From Micavibrio sp. (GTDB lineage Bacteria > Pseudomonadota > Alphaproteobacteria > Micavibrionales > Micavibrionaceae), in assembly GCA_026989265.1 (NCBI GenBank), contig JALSJP010000002.1, forward strand, positions 43,515-107,514: a stretch of 64,000 nt of DNA, written 5' to 3'. Every line of letters begins with the position of its first letter. The stretch's first letter is position 1. This document shows, piece after piece, positions 18,015 to 28,257 of the stretch. Below the pieces are notes generated by a model. That model worked only from the letters and a program-made list of their open reading frames with translations. It ran no database searches and had not been told where the DNA came from. Both the position numbers and the translations under genes were made by a program.

Positions 18015-19457
18015 ATGAGAATGATGTCGCCTGATATAGGCACGCTGCACTTTATTGGTATTGGCGGGATAGGGATGAGCGGTATTGCGTTGCTCCTTAA
18101 ATCCCTTGGCTATGACGTGCAAGGCTCTGATATTGCCGATAATGCAAATGTTAAGCGCATGATTGATATGGGGGTGCGCATTTCTATCGGGCATGACGCG
18201 GGTAATATCTATGGGAAGGGCGGCGAGCTGCCCGCCGTGGTTGTAATATCTTCCGCTGTTAAGGATGATAATGTTGAGCTGGTAGCCGCGCGTACTGCCA
18301 AAGTTCCAGTAATTGGGCGTGCTGAAATGCTAGCCGAGCTTATGCGCCTTAAATCCGCGGTTGCAGTTGCGGGAACTCATGGAAAAACTACAACTACTTC
18401 AATGGTTGGGCAGATGCTAGATCAAGCGGGGCTTGATCCCACTATTGTTAATGGCGGCATAGTTAATGCGTACGGCACTAATACTAGATTTGGTCAAAGT
18501 GACTGGATGGTAGTGGAAGCGGATGAAAGCGATGGCAGTTTTATCCGCCTTCCCGCAACTGTTGCAGTGGTAACGAATATTGACCCCGAGCATATGGATC
18601 ATTACGGCTCGTTTGATCGGGTGAAGCAGGCATATAAACGCTTTGTGCTTAATTTGCCCTTTCATGGCTATGCGCTTTTATGCATTGATCACCCTGAAGT
18701 TCAAAGCCTTGCTGCGCAAGTATCGGATCGCAAGATAATAACTTATGGCTTTAATCCACAAGCCGATATCAGAGCGGAAAATATATTCTCTGATGCAAAT
18801 GGCAGCAGGTTTGATGTAATATTTAGCGGATGGCTTTCAGATGATGGACAAGAGCAGATTATCAAGGATATTCATTTATCCATGCTAGGCAGGCATAATG
18901 TTCAAAACTCATTAGTAGCATTAGGCGTTGCTAAGGAAATGGGCGTATCTGCTGATAAAATGAAGGTGGCTATGGCTAATTTTGGCGGGGTAAAACGCCG
19001 CTTTACCAAAACTGGCGTAGCGTGCGGAGTTACTATTATTGATGACTACGCTCACCACCCCGTTGAAATTGACGTAGTGCTTAAAACTGCGCGAGATGCA
19101 GTTAAAAAGGCGGGCGGCAACGTCATAGCCGTGATGCAGCCCCACAGATATACGCGCCTTAGTGATCTATATGAAGAATTTTGCCGCTGTTTTAATGATG
19201 CGGATCACGTGATTATCACGGATGTTTTTGAAGCTGGGGAAGTCCCTATTGATGGCGTTGATAAACATTATCTTGCTGAGGGCATTAAAAGCCACGGGCA
19301 TCGCTCGGTCATTACATTAGATAATAAGAATGACTTGCCTGATATATTGTCGGATATTGCAAATTCAGGTGATTATATTATTCTGATGGGCGCGGGTAAT
19401 ATTACGGCTATGGCTTATGAGCTGCCTGATTTGCTAGTTAAGGCTATGGGCAAATGA
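18015..19457 (+). CDS. murC: UDP-N-acetylmuramate-L-alanine ligase
   Basis: MurC adds the first amino acid, L-alanine, to UDP-MurNAc. The start contains HFIGIGGIGMSGIA (nucleotide-binding), the ATP loop GTHGKTTTTSM is near residue 121, EADESDGSF near 175, and the IDDYAHHPVEI motif near 345 is characteristic. 480 residues. Nearby in-frame ATG codons (18021, 18024) make the exact start uncertain by two or three residues. Overlaps murB by 4 bases. Confidence 0.96.
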   Translation: MRMMSPDIGTLHFIGIGGIGMSGIALLLKSLGYDVQGSDIADNANVKRMIDMGVRISIGHDAGNIYGKGGELPAVVVISSAVKDDNVELVAARTAKVPVIGRAEMLAELMRLKSAVAVAGTHGKTTTTSMVGQMLDQAGLDPTIVNGGIVNAYGTNTRFGQSDWMVVEADESDGSFIRLPATVAVVTNIDPEHMDHYGSFDRVKQAYKRFVLNLPFHGYALLCIDHPEVQSLAAQVSDRKIITYGFNPQADIRAENIFSDANGSRFDVIFSGWLSDDGQEQIIKDIHLSMLGRHNVQNSLVALGVAKEMGVSADKMKVAMANFGGVKRRFTKTGVACGVTIIDDYAHHPVEIDVVLKTARDAVKKAGGNVIAVMQPHRYTRLSDLYEEFCRCFNDADHVIITDVFEAGEVPIDGVDKHYLAEGIKSHGHRSVITLDNKNDLPDILSDIANSGDYIILMGAGNITAMAYELPDLLVKAMGK

Positions 19458-20371
19458 TTGATATCTATGATTATAATGGTAAGTTCACTAAAGATGCAGC
19501 TTTAGGGCAGAAAAGCTGGTTTAAATGCGGCGGTACGGCTGATCTTTTATTTGAGCCAGATGATATTGATGATCTTGCGCGTTTCTTAAAGAATTATCCA
19601 TTAGATGAGCCGTTATTAGTGCTTGGCTCTATGGCTAATTGCATTATCCGTGATGGCGGTATTCGAGGTTGTGTCATTCATTTAGGCAAGCCATTTGCAG
19701 ATATAGAAGTTAAAGGCACTAAAATCATGGCGGGCGCGGGAGCGTTAAATGGCTCGGTAGCCTCCGCTGCGGCGAAAGCTGGGATTGGCGGGTTAGAGTT
19801 TCTATCAGGAATCCCCGGGACTATTGGCGGCGCTTTGGCTATGAATGCGGGTGCATATGGCACAGAGGTTAAAGATGCGTTATATGCCGTAATGGCGCTA
19901 GGGCGCGGCGGAGTATTTACGCCACTTGATCCAAAGGATATGGATATGGGATATCGCTATTGCGGCGCGGCAAGTGGAAATATCTTTGTTGGCGCGGTTT
20001 TTGAGGGCGCGGTAGAGGACAAAAATCTGGTTAGAAAACGCCTTAAAGATATTAAATCTAAACGCCAAAAAACACAGCCAATATCAGAGCAAACAGGCGG
20101 CTCAACCTTTGCTAATCCTTCCGCTGAATACTTGGCAAAAGCAGGGCTTCCCGAGGATATGCGCGCATGGCAATTAGTTGAAAAGGTCGGCGGGCGCACT
20201 CTTCAAATTGGCGGCGCTAGGATGAGTGATAAGCATTTGAACTTCATGATAAATACTGGCAACGCAACCGCAACAGACCTTGAAAATCTTGGTGATGAAC
20301 TAATCAAGCGCGTTCAAGATGATTGCGGCTTAACGCTTCACTGGGAAATTAAACGCCTTGGTTATAAATAG
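19454..20371 (+). CDS. murB: UDP-N-acetylenolpyruvoylglucosamine reductase
   Basis: MurB reduces the enolpyruvyl group to form UDP-MurNAc using FAD and NADPH. It has the type I pattern: QKSWFKCGGTAD near residue 20, the FAD loop LEFLSGIPGTIGGALAMNAGAYG near 115 (key Gly, Pro, Asn, Tyr), and the catalytic Ser in GGSTFANP near 216. Length 305 fits. The gene ends 2 bases before the stop of the convergent MurF-like gene, closing this arm of the dcw operon. Confidence 0.96.
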   Translation: MIDIYDYNGKFTKDAALGQKSWFKCGGTADLLFEPDDIDDLARFLKNYPLDEPLLVLGSMANCIIRDGGIRGCVIHLGKPFADIEVKGTKIMAGAGALNGSVASAAAKAGIGGLEFLSGIPGTIGGALAMNAGAYGTEVKDALYAVMALGRGGVFTPLDPKDMDMGYRYCGAASGNIFVGAVFEGAVEDKNLVRKRLKDIKSKRQKTQPISEQTGGSTFANPSAEYLAKAGLPEDMRAWQLVEKVGGRTLQIGGARMSDKHLNFMINTGNATATDLENLGDELIKRVQDDCGLTLHWEIKRLGYK

Positions 20372-20372
20372 G

Positions 20373-22010
20373 TTAAATTTTTAAAACGCGTTCATAGATA
20401 TCGGGCAGGTCATTTTCCAGCAATATAACATCACCATTTTGCTTATTCTTAAATATCCATTCTTGAGCTTGTTCAAAGCGATCAAATTCTTTGATAATTT
20501 TGCCGTGGTTTTTGTGAAACCCTTCTATAAAAGTTGGAATCCTGCTTGGGTTTACGATTACCACTACGTCGCATATTTCTGCGGCAAGCGCCCCTAGCGT
20601 TTTGTGAACTTCATTATGAGCAGTGCCAAGCTCAACAATTCCAGGGGTGACAAGTATTGCTCTGCCGTTATCTTTTGCAAGTACGCCAAGCACATGCAAG
20701 GCAGAGCGAAAACCCGGAGGATTAGAGTTATAAGCATCATCAATTATGGTTGTACCATCAATTTGCTTTTTAACTTCAAGGCGGTGCTTGATTTGCGGAG
20801 TAGAAGCAAGGGCAGTTTTTATTCGCTTTGCCTCCATACCAAGCTCAATCGCGCATGCAAAAGCTAGGGCAATATTATGCCCGTGATGAATTCCGTATAT
20901 TGGCGCGCGCAATGTATGTTTTTCCTGCCGAAACTCTATTTCAATGCAAATGCCTTTTGGGGTCTGCTTCGTTGACATTATTCTAAGATCATCGGGCGAT
21001 AGATAGCTAAATTCTTGCTCATTTTTTGGCTTTTTATTGGGATTATGAGGCTCTCCGCAAGCAATAAAACTATCCATAGACTTGTGCCTTATATTGCGGG
21101 AATACTCAAATTTAAGAGTTTTCTCATGGACAATAACCTTGCCATGCTTGGAAATCACCGCCTCGGCTAGTTCATATTTAGCGCGAACCACATTTTCCAG
21201 CGACTTAAAACGCTCATAATGCGCGTGACCGATAGAAGTTATAATCCCAAAATCAGGCGGGGTCAGCTTGCATAGAGCAGCAATAGAGCCGTCGCTATAT
21301 GCTCCCATTTCAACAATGAAATATTTATGGTTAGGGTTTAACTGCTCTCTTATTATCCGCGTGATCCCCATGATCGTATTTACACTACCTGGTGTCATGA
21401 GGGTAGGGGCATGAGATTTTAATATATGCCCAAGGATATGCTTAACGGAGGTTTTTCCGTATGAACCAGTAATTCCAATGACAACAGGATTAATATCATC
21501 AAGCCTAGACCGCGCATCATCATAAAATTTCTTCTGGATAGCCGCCTCACGCGGAGCTAATGATGCATTACCAATGAGCAGCATAAGCGGTATAGACTGC
21601 ACTGCTATAATCCATGTGATAGGCGATGATATATAAGCCGCAGCAAAGGCAAGCAGTGAAGCAAAAGCGATTGATGCTATTAATATTCGCGTTGCCCTGC
21701 TGGTTAGTAACAATGCTTTTTTGGAGCTTTTGCGGGGGTCTTTTTCGAAATATGCAGCAAATATAAATATAAGCAAAGTACCAATATTTAACATGAAATT
21801 ACCAAATGATGTAAATGCAGATATCGCCGTAATTATTATTAAGAGCAGGCTAACCCTAGTATCAAATACTTTATTACTTATGATCCAGTTTTTAAGGCGC
21901 GTATTATCGTAATCATCTTGCTGCAAAGCGTGCAGATAATTCATCAAACGCTTGCCCGCAAATGCAATAAACGCAATAAATGTAATGGTTTGTATGGCTA
22001 TAATTTCCAT
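20373..22010 (-). CDS. Membrane-anchored MurF-like Mur ligase (reversed within dcw)
   Basis: The C-terminal about 370 residues form a Mur ligase: ATP loop GITGSYGKTSVKHI near residue 180, EMGAYSDGSI near 247, HRLEV near 410 and DDAYNSNP near 424. The last motif is the MurF signature, so the likely reaction is adding D-Ala-D-Ala to the UDP-MurNAc tripeptide. Unlike standard soluble MurF (about 450 residues), it carries about 165 N-terminal residues with five or six membrane helices. No other murF is seen in the window. Similar membrane-fused Mur ligases are known to me mainly from distant bacterial groups, so transfer is possible but unproven. The start overlaps the hydrolase stop by one base. 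Confidence 0.82.
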   Translation of the reverse strand: MEIIAIQTITFIAFIAFAGKRLMNYLHALQQDDYDNTRLKNWIISNKVFDTRVSLLLIIITAISAFTSFGNFMLNIGTLLIFIFAAYFEKDPRKSSKKALLLTSRATRILIASIAFASLLAFAAAYISSPITWIIAVQSIPLMLLIGNASLAPREAAIQKKFYDDARSRLDDINPVVIGITGSYGKTSVKHILGHILKSHAPTLMTPGSVNTIMGITRIIREQLNPNHKYFIVEMGAYSDGSIAALCKLTPPDFGIITSIGHAHYERFKSLENVVRAKYELAEAVISKHGKVIVHEKTLKFEYSRNIRHKSMDSFIACGEPHNPNKKPKNEQEFSYLSPDDLRIMSTKQTPKGICIEIEFRQEKHTLRAPIYGIHHGHNIALAFACAIELGMEAKRIKTALASTPQIKHRLEVKKQIDGTTIIDDAYNSNPPGFRSALHVLGVLAKDNGRAILVTPGIVELGTAHNEVHKTLGALAAEICDVVVIVNPSRIPTFIEGFHKNHGKIIKEFDRFEQAQEWIFKNKQNGDVILLENDLPDIYERVLKI

Positions 22011-22765
22011 TATGATAACTCTTTTATAAATTTAGATAATAACTTTATTACTTGGTGACGACCATTTTCCAGCACCGAATAATGATCTTGCCCATCTAGT
22101 AGAAATAATTTAGAGCCTTTAATCAAGCTTGAAAATCTTTTTCCAAATTCGGGCGGAGTTTGCGTATCGTTTTGACCATATATAAGCATAGTTGGGCATT
22201 TTACCTTTTCTGCTTGCTCGGTCAAATCCTCATTGACTACGCGGATAAAGATATTCCGCATCTCGCCTGCATTTTTGTAATCTTTGCTTCCAAACTTGCT
22301 TATTAATTTATCTTTGAATGCGCCGTTTGGGGTGATTTTTTTCAACAGTTTGAACAGCTTAATCTTAAGGTGAAAATAAATCTTGCTATGTAGCTTGCGC
22401 CTGCGCTTTAGCCCCGCGCCAGAAATGAGGCACATGGCTTTTAATAACTCAGGGTGGTTAGCGGCAAGCTGCAAGCCAACGCGACAGCCAAATGAATGTC
22501 CTATCCATATTATCGGCGCAAAATCATTTTCTTTTATAAATGCAGCAATATTATCCGCATAATCTTTAGTCCCCCAATCATTAGGCGGAGGAGCAGAGCT
22601 TCCAAATCCTGCAAAATCCAGCGCAATATGCCTTCCCATATGCTCAAGCGGAGCAATGAGCTTTGACCAATTCTTATGCGAATGCCCCCAGCCATGCCCC
22701 CATATTATAATTGGCTGATCAGAGCTATTATTCTTATTTGTTTCTTGATAATAAAACTCTTGCAC
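22010..22765 (-). CDS. Alpha/beta hydrolase
   Basis: A 251-residue alpha/beta hydrolase. The nucleophile elbow is GHSFGCRVG near residue 85, the acid is likely Asp in IYGQNDTQTPP near 200, and the His in DGQDHYSVLE near 228. HGWGHSHKNW near 25 supplies the oxyanion loop. Its stop shares a base with the start of the downstream MurF-like gene, so the two form an operon; a link to peptide or D-alanine handling is speculative. Substrate unknown. Confidence 0.88.
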   Translation of the reverse strand: MQEFYYQETNKNNSSDQPIIIWGHGWGHSHKNWSKLIAPLEHMGRHIALDFAGFGSSAPPPNDWGTKDYADNIAAFIKENDFAPIIWIGHSFGCRVGLQLAANHPELLKAMCLISGAGLKRRRKLHSKIYFHLKIKLFKLLKKITPNGAFKDKLISKFGSKDYKNAGEMRNIFIRVVNEDLTEQAEKVKCPTMLIYGQNDTQTPPEFGKRFSSLIKGSKLFLLDGQDHYSVLENGRHQVIKLLSKFIKELS

Positions 22766-22826
22766 TTTTATTCCCTTTAAAGAGATTTAATTTCATGATT
22801 AAATGCTAACTTAACTACTTTTATAC

Positions 22827-24089
22827 ATGGATGATTGGCTCATGTCCCAAAATAAAACTTCAAATGATGTTATAAACAAGAAAAAAATAGCGGTGTTTTT
22901 TGGCGGGCGCACCCCTGAACATGACGTAAGTGTTATTACGGGGCTGCAAGTTTTAGATGCAATAGACCAAGAGCGGTTTGAGGCTTTCCCCGTATATATT
23001 GCTCCGAATGGCGCGTGGTATGTTGGCGATATTTTACGAGATCGCAAAAACTACCTGCTAAATGCTGAGGGTCTAAAGAATGTAGCGGAGGTTACTTTAG
23101 ATGTTAAGGCTGATCGCGGCGGGGTTTTGCTTCCTAAAAAATCGCCGTTTTTTGGCACGGCTAAGCCAATAGAATTTGACGTTGCTATTCCTGCTTGCCA
23201 TGGATTATTTAGCGAGGACGGAACGCTGCAAGGATTGTTTGAGCTTGCAAATGTGCCTTATACTGGCATGCGAATTAAAGCCTCTAGCCTTTTAATGGAT
23301 AAAGTCACCAGCAAATATTTGCTGCAAGCTTTGGATATACCCGTGCTGCCTTTTGCTGTTATTAAACGCCCGAATGATGGTTATTTCATTGCGGAAGATG
23401 AGCTGGCGGGAATTTTAAAGCCGCTGGGCTTTCCATGCATAATAAAGCCTGCGCATTTAGGAAGCTCTATCGGCGTTGCTAAAGTTAATAATATAGATGA
23501 GGCTATCGCCTGCTTGCCCGCTGTTTTTGAATATGATGACACAGCAATAGCAGAGCCATTTGTTGAGAATTTGGTCGAGTATAATGTAGCGGTTTCTAAG
23601 GTTTTGGGGCGCGTCATGACTTCGGCAATAGAACGCCCAAAAACCAATGATGAGCTGTTGGATTTCAAGCAAAAATATATGTCTGGCGGTGACAATAAGG
23701 GCGGTGCTAAGCTTTCGGGCAGTAAATTTGGTGATCAATCAAGCGAGGGCATGTTATCCCTAACTCGTGATATTAACCCCGATATTTCATATGAGCTGGA
23801 GCAAAATATCAGAAGCTGGGCGGGCATTATGTTTGATGCGATTGATGGCACGGGCGCGCCGCGCATTGATTTTATCGGCAATAGCCAAAGCGGTGAAATT
23901 TGGATGAACGAGGTTAATCCTTGCCCTGGTTCTTTTGGTTTTTTCCTTTGGGAAGCGGCAAAAGAAGAGCCTGTTTTATTTACTGATTTTCTAAGTCATA
24001 TGATTGATGAGGCTATTGCGCAAAACATCTCTCAATCTTTGCCTTATGACCCTGTGCCTAATGATGCGCGGCTATTAAGGCGAGGATAG
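22827..24089 (+). CDS. ddl: D-alanine-D-alanine ligase
   Basis: Ddl makes the D-Ala-D-Ala dipeptide used by MurF. An ATP-grasp protein: N-terminal VFFGGRTPEHDVSV, HGLFSEDGTLQGL near 128, the IIKPAHLGSSIGV nucleotide segment near 205 and metal-binding WMNEVNPCPGS near 375. It is long (420 versus roughly 310-370), with extra residues around 280-320. Either ATG 22827 or ATG 22842 may be the start; neither has a clear ribosome-binding site. It faces away from the hydrolase/MurF pair, with 61 bases between. Confidence 0.94.
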   Translation: MDDWLMSQNKTSNDVINKKKIAVFFGGRTPEHDVSVITGLQVLDAIDQERFEAFPVYIAPNGAWYVGDILRDRKNYLLNAEGLKNVAEVTLDVKADRGGVLLPKKSPFFGTAKPIEFDVAIPACHGLFSEDGTLQGLFELANVPYTGMRIKASSLLMDKVTSKYLLQALDIPVLPFAVIKRPNDGYFIAEDELAGILKPLGFPCIIKPAHLGSSIGVAKVNNIDEAIACLPAVFEYDDTAIAEPFVENLVEYNVAVSKVLGRVMTSAIERPKTNDELLDFKQKYMSGGDNKGGAKLSGSKFGDQSSEGMLSLTRDINPDISYELEQNIRSWAGIMFDAIDGTGAPRIDFIGNSQSGEIWMNEVNPCPGSFGFFLWEAAKEEPVLFTDFLSHMIDEAIAQNISQSLPYDPVPNDARLLRRG

Positions 24090-24095
24090 TATTAA

Positions 24096-24968
24096 ATGGC
24101 TGCAAAAAAAGCTAAAAAATCTAAAAAAATTGGCACGCGCAGATCGAGTTTAAATAAAAAGAAGCGAGGCTCTAAGCGACTTGGCATGATTTTTATGTGG
24201 TTCAAGCGGTTAAGTATAATCATTATCGCTGTTTCTGTAATTTTATGGAGCGGAGCTTGGTTTTTCCTTAGCAAATCAGATGATAGAGCTTCTGATTGGA
24301 TTAAATCGGCTGCTATGTCTTCTTCGGCTGATGCGGGGTTTCGCGTTGCAAATATATTGGTTGAGGGGCGCAGATATAGTGACCCTGACATATTGCTAGC
24401 TCTTATAAACATAGAAAAAGGCGATCCGATATTTTCATTCAAACCTAATGAAGCCAAAACTCAGATTGAAAAAATTGGCTGGGTTAAATCCGCGCTGGTT
24501 GAGCGCCGCTTGCCCGATACTATATATGTGCATCTTATAGAGCGCGAACCTTTGGCTCTATGGCGCGATGGGGGGGCGTTATTCCTAATAGATATTGACG
24601 GCGAGCCTATAACAAAATCAGGGCTTTCTAAGTTTAAAGATTTGCTAATGATTAGTGGAAAGGGAGCGCCCTCCAAGGCTTATGATTTTATATCTATGCT
24701 TGATGCTGAAACCATGCTTAAAGACATGGTTAATAATGCAAAGCTTATCGATAATAGGCGTTGGGATTTATATTTGCATGATAAAAAGCTGATAAAGCTT
24801 CCCGAATCTGATATTGGTCTTGCTATTAAAAATATAATGTTACGCCATGAGCAAGCAAATATTTTAACTAGCGATGCTATCGCTGTTATTGATGCAAGAT
24901 ATCAGGGGCGTTTAATTATTCGTACGAAATTGGGCAAGGTTCAAGATTATAAAGCTACAAATTTATAA
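24096..24968 (+). CDS. ftsQ: Cell division protein FtsQ
   Basis: Bitopic divisome protein. The N-terminus is very basic (Lys/Arg-rich, about 38 residues), a membrane helix follows at about 42-63, then a POTRA domain (VANILVEGRRYSDPDIL) and the FtsQ/DivIB beta domain. It scaffolds FtsL and FtsB. It lies 6 bases after ddl and before ftsA, the standard order. Length 290 is typical for alphaproteobacteria. Confidence 0.94.
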   Translation: MAAKKAKKSKKIGTRRSSLNKKKRGSKRLGMIFMWFKRLSIIIIAVSVILWSGAWFFLSKSDDRASDWIKSAAMSSSADAGFRVANILVEGRRYSDPDILLALINIEKGDPIFSFKPNEAKTQIEKIGWVKSALVERRLPDTIYVHLIEREPLALWRDGGALFLIDIDGEPITKSGLSKFKDLLMISGKGAPSKAYDFISMLDAETMLKDMVNNAKLIDNRRWDLYLHDKKLIKLPESDIGLAIKNIMLRHEQANILTSDAIAVIDARYQGRLIIRTKLGKVQDYKATNL

Positions 24969-24997
24969 GGTGTTATTTTATAAGGTGTTATATTAAT

Positions 24998-26272
24998 ATG
25001 AGTTACAAAAAGACAATCAGACCTAAGGGAACATTGCTAGCTGCGCTTGATGTGGGCAGTAGCAAAACCTCGTGTTTTATTGGTCGCATTATTGATGATA
25101 AAGGCACTTTCGAGGTTGTTGGCGTTGGTCATCACCCGTCTAAAGGCATTAAGAACGGGAGTGTTACTGATTTGGATGCTGCCGAGGCGGTTATCCGCAA
25201 AACCGTCCATGCGGCGGAAAATATGGCGGCTGATATTATGAAGGGCTACCCCTTGCGCGAAGTCGTGGTCAACGTATCTGGAATGCATGCGAGATCATTC
25301 GGGCATAGCGTTGATGTTGATATAGGCTCTCATGAAATAACCGATAATGATGTGCGCAGGGCTTTGGCTAAGGCTCAAGAGCGTGAGGCGAAAGAAAATC
25401 TTGAGCTTATACACACTATTCCAACACTCTACCGCGTTGATGGTCAAGATGGCATAGTTGATCCTAGGGGTATGTTTGCAGAAAAAATGCAGGTCGATAT
25501 AAATCTGGTGACTTGTGACGCTGTTGCTTTGCGTAATATGGCTAGCTGCATTGAGCGCTCTCACCTTGATATATCAGCGCTTTGTGTTGGTGCTTATGCT
25601 TCTGGATTGTCCTCTCTTGTTGATGATGAAATTGATTTAGGTGCAACCGTTATTGATATTGGCGGCGGCGTTACCTCGTTCGCAATATTCCATAGTGGAT
25701 TTATGATTTATTGCGATTCTATTCCTTTGGGCGGCAAAAACATCACTAGCGATATAGCAAAAGGTCTTACGATATCCCTTGAGGATGCGGAGCGCTTGAA
25801 AATTTTATATGGAAAAGCTATGTCATCTCAAAATGATGATGGTGAGATGATAGAAGTTCCGCGCCTTGGCGAGGATGAGCGCGGCAAGCCCAATCACATA
25901 CCGCGATCTTTCCTGATAAGTATTATCCAGCCTCGAATTGAAGAAATATTAGAGATGGTTCGCGCTCGCCTTGTTGATAGCGGTCTTAAAGATATAGTGG
26001 GGAGGCGCGTTGTTTTAACGGGCGGGTCTAGTCAAATTTCTGGAATGTGCAAATTAACTGAGCATGTTTTGGATAAGCAAGCCCGCATTGGCAAGCCTAT
26101 TCGCTTAACTGGCATTCCTGACGCTGTTAGTGGCGCGTCTTTTTCCACTGTTGCGGGGCTGCTTACTTATGCGGCTGAACATGTTGATGAAATGCCAGCC
26201 GAAATCATGGCTAGCGTTGCCCCTGAATCTATTATTGAGCGCATTAAGTTATGGCTTAAGGATAATTGGTAA
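24998..26272 (+). CDS. ftsA: Cell division protein FtsA
   Basis: Actin-like ATPase that tethers FtsZ to the membrane. Phosphate 1 motif ALDVGSSKTSCF at about 15-26, phosphate 2 IDIGGGVTSFAI near 220 and adenosine motif TGGSSQISG near 347 are visible, and the C-terminal amphipathic helix (IIERIKLWLKDNW) would bind the membrane. The leader has a duplicated ataaggtgttat block (24967 and 24982 regions), which presents two possible ribosome-binding sites. Confidence 0.96.
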   Translation: MSYKKTIRPKGTLLAALDVGSSKTSCFIGRIIDDKGTFEVVGVGHHPSKGIKNGSVTDLDAAEAVIRKTVHAAENMAADIMKGYPLREVVVNVSGMHARSFGHSVDVDIGSHEITDNDVRRALAKAQEREAKENLELIHTIPTLYRVDGQDGIVDPRGMFAEKMQVDINLVTCDAVALRNMASCIERSHLDISALCVGAYASGLSSLVDDEIDLGATVIDIGGGVTSFAIFHSGFMIYCDSIPLGGKNITSDIAKGLTISLEDAERLKILYGKAMSSQNDDGEMIEVPRLGEDERGKPNHIPRSFLISIIQPRIEEILEMVRARLVDSGLKDIVGRRVVLTGGSSQISGMCKLTEHVLDKQARIGKPIRLTGIPDAVSGASFSTVAGLLTYAAEHVDEMPAEIMASVAPESIIERIKLWLKDNW

Positions 26273-26400
26273 TTTTTTATAACTAGTTACCCACAAGAAG
26301 TTGTGCGTAAAAATGCATATGACTCTTTTCATATCTTAGTTTTTTATCTAAACTCTAATCATCCTTCCTCGAACATCCATTCCTAGGGGTTCTTAAAAAA

Positions 26401-28149
26401 ATGATAAATATTAAAATGCAACAAACTGAAGATCAAAAACTATCTCCTAAAATTGCCGTTATAGGCGTTGGCGGCGCAGGTGGTAATGCCGTTAATAATA
26501 TGATCGCCTCTAACCTTGATGGCTGTGAGTTTCTGGTATGTAATACCGACGCTCAGGCATTGAGTAGCTCTTTGGCAGAAGATAGAGTTCAGCTAGGCGC
26601 TAGCGTTACAGGCGGTCTTGGCGCAGGCTCTAAACCTGAGATTGGGCAAGCAGCAGCAGAAGAAAGTCTTGAAGAAGTGCTTCGTTATCTTGATGGCGCA
26701 AATATGGCATTTGTCACTTGCGGTATGGGCGGAGGGACTGGCACAGGCGCAGCCCCCGTTATTGCTAAGGCTTGCCGCCAACAAGGTATTTTGACCGTTG
26801 GCGTTGTGACTAAGCCTTTCCATTTTGAAGGCGCTCATCGTATGGAGCAAGCCGAGGCTGGCATTAAAGAGATGCAGCAATATGTTGATACTTTAATCGT
26901 TATTCCGAATCAAAATTTATTCCGTGTGGCCGATGAGAAAACTACATTTGCCGAAGGTTTTAAGATGGCGGACACTGTTTTGCAATCTGGCGTTCGCGGA
27001 GTGACTGATCTTATGGTTCGCCCTGGAATTGTTAACCTTGATTTTGCCGACATCCGCACTGCTATGCTTCAAATGGGCAAGGCTATGATGGGAACTGGCG
27101 AGGCAGAGGGTGATAAACGTGCTGTTGAGGCAGCAGAATCCGCTATTAACAATCCATTGCTTGATGATGTGTCCATGAAGGGCGCGAACGGCGTTATTAT
27201 CAATGTAACTGGTGGTTATGACATGACCTTGTTCGAAGTTGATGAAGCTTGTAACCGTATCCGTGATGAGGTTGATCCTTCTGCTAATATAATATTTGGA
27301 ACAACATTCGATGATTCTATGGATGGGTTTATGCGCGTATCTATTGTGGCTACTGGCATTGAGGGCGAAAAAGCTAAAGGCAGTGGCAGTGGTAGTGGTA
27401 GTGTCTTTGGTGGTGGCTCTACTGGAGGTAAACCAACAGGTGGTCACAGGCAATATGTAAGCCCCGATAACTCGGCTAATAAAGAGGATCTTGCTGCTTC
27501 AAATGTATCGCCAATTGCAAATAACCCAGCTACAGCGGTAGCGTCTTTGTCTAGTAATAATAGTACAAAGGATAAGCCCTCTATAGCTGTTATGTCTGGT
27601 CGTGACGTTGTTAAGGGCTTAACCGCCCCGCCTAAGATTGATTCAAGCAAAATGCCTAAATCAGATAATAGGGCTTCTTTGGACATGTTTGAACAAAGTG
27701 AGTTTGCCACCGTTAGTGGCGATAAAGCCCCGCGCGGCTCTACATATAATGATGCATTTATTCCGCCAAAGCCGATGGAGTCAGATGTCTTAGTGCCTGA
27801 AAATGGCATTGGCTCTTACATCTCAAATTTTCATGGCGCGCATGTTGAGGCAAAAAATGAGCCTAGCAGTTCATCGCTTCAGCTAAACCCGCCAAAGGTA
27901 AATACTCCAATTTCAAAGCCCTCTCATATGCCATCATTGCTTGAGCGTATTACAGGCTCGGTTCAACAGCGCATAGATAATTTACTAGATGATGGTGAGG
28001 CGGATAGAGCTAAGGATGAGGAAGCATCTTCTGCACCAAATTCTCCATCTCAAGGTAGTTTGAATATTAGCGCGTCGTCAGGAAAGCCAGCAGTTAAGCT
28101 AGATGATGAGCTTGATATACCAGCATTCTTGCGCAGGCAAGCAAATTAG
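26401..28149 (+). CDS. ftsZ: Cell division GTPase FtsZ
   Basis: Tubulin-like GTPase that forms the Z-ring. The GTP signature [10 protein letters not shown] is near residue 110 and the core ends near 320. A long disordered linker with Gly/Ser runs follows, then the C-terminal peptide [11 protein letters not shown], which contacts FtsA and other partners. At 582 residues it has a long linker, as in many alphaproteobacteria. The 128-base gap from ftsA holds a GACTC (26321), a GANTC-type site that would suit CcrM-linked control; this is inference. A terminator follows at 28209. Confidence 0.97.
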   Translation: MINIKMQQTEDQKLSPKIAVIGVGGAGGNAVNNMIASNLDGCEFLVCNTDAQALSSSLAEDRVQLGASVTGGLGAGSKPEIGQAAAEESLEEVLRYLDGANMAFVTCGMGGGTGTGAAPVIAKACRQQGILTVGVVTKPFHFEGAHRMEQAEAGIKEMQQYVDTLIVIPNQNLFRVADEKTTFAEGFKMADTVLQSGVRGVTDLMVRPGIVNLDFADIRTAMLQMGKAMMGTGEAEGDKRAVEAAESAINNPLLDDVSMKGANGVIINVTGGYDMTLFEVDEACNRIRDEVDPSANIIFGTTFDDSMDGFMRVSIVATGIEGEKAKGSGSGSGSVFGGGSTGGKPTGGHRQYVSPDNSANKEDLAASNVSPIANNPATAVASLSSNNSTKDKPSIAVMSGRDVVKGLTAPPKIDSSKMPKSDNRASLDMFEQSEFATVSGDKAPRGSTYNDAFIPPKPMESDVLVPENGIGSYISNFHGAHVEAKNEPSSSSLQLNPPKVNTPISKPSHMPSLLERITGSVQQRIDNLLDDGEADRAKDEEASSAPNSPSQGSLNISASSGKPAVKLDDELDIPAFLRRQAN

Positions 28150-28208
28150 GGTTTTCTCCTTGTGTTTACTAATTGTGTTTATGAGTAAATGACTTGCTAA
28201 GTAATGAA

Positions 28209-28238
28209 AGGGCTCTGATATTTTCAGGGCTCTTTTTA
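28209..28238 (+). terminator. Rho-independent terminator after ftsZ
   Basis: Ten-base stem agggctctga/tcagggctct, perfect if two G-U pairs are allowed, then five T. It closes the division cluster. Confidence 0.85.
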
Positions 28239-28257
28239 TAATAAAGGTACTTACAAA

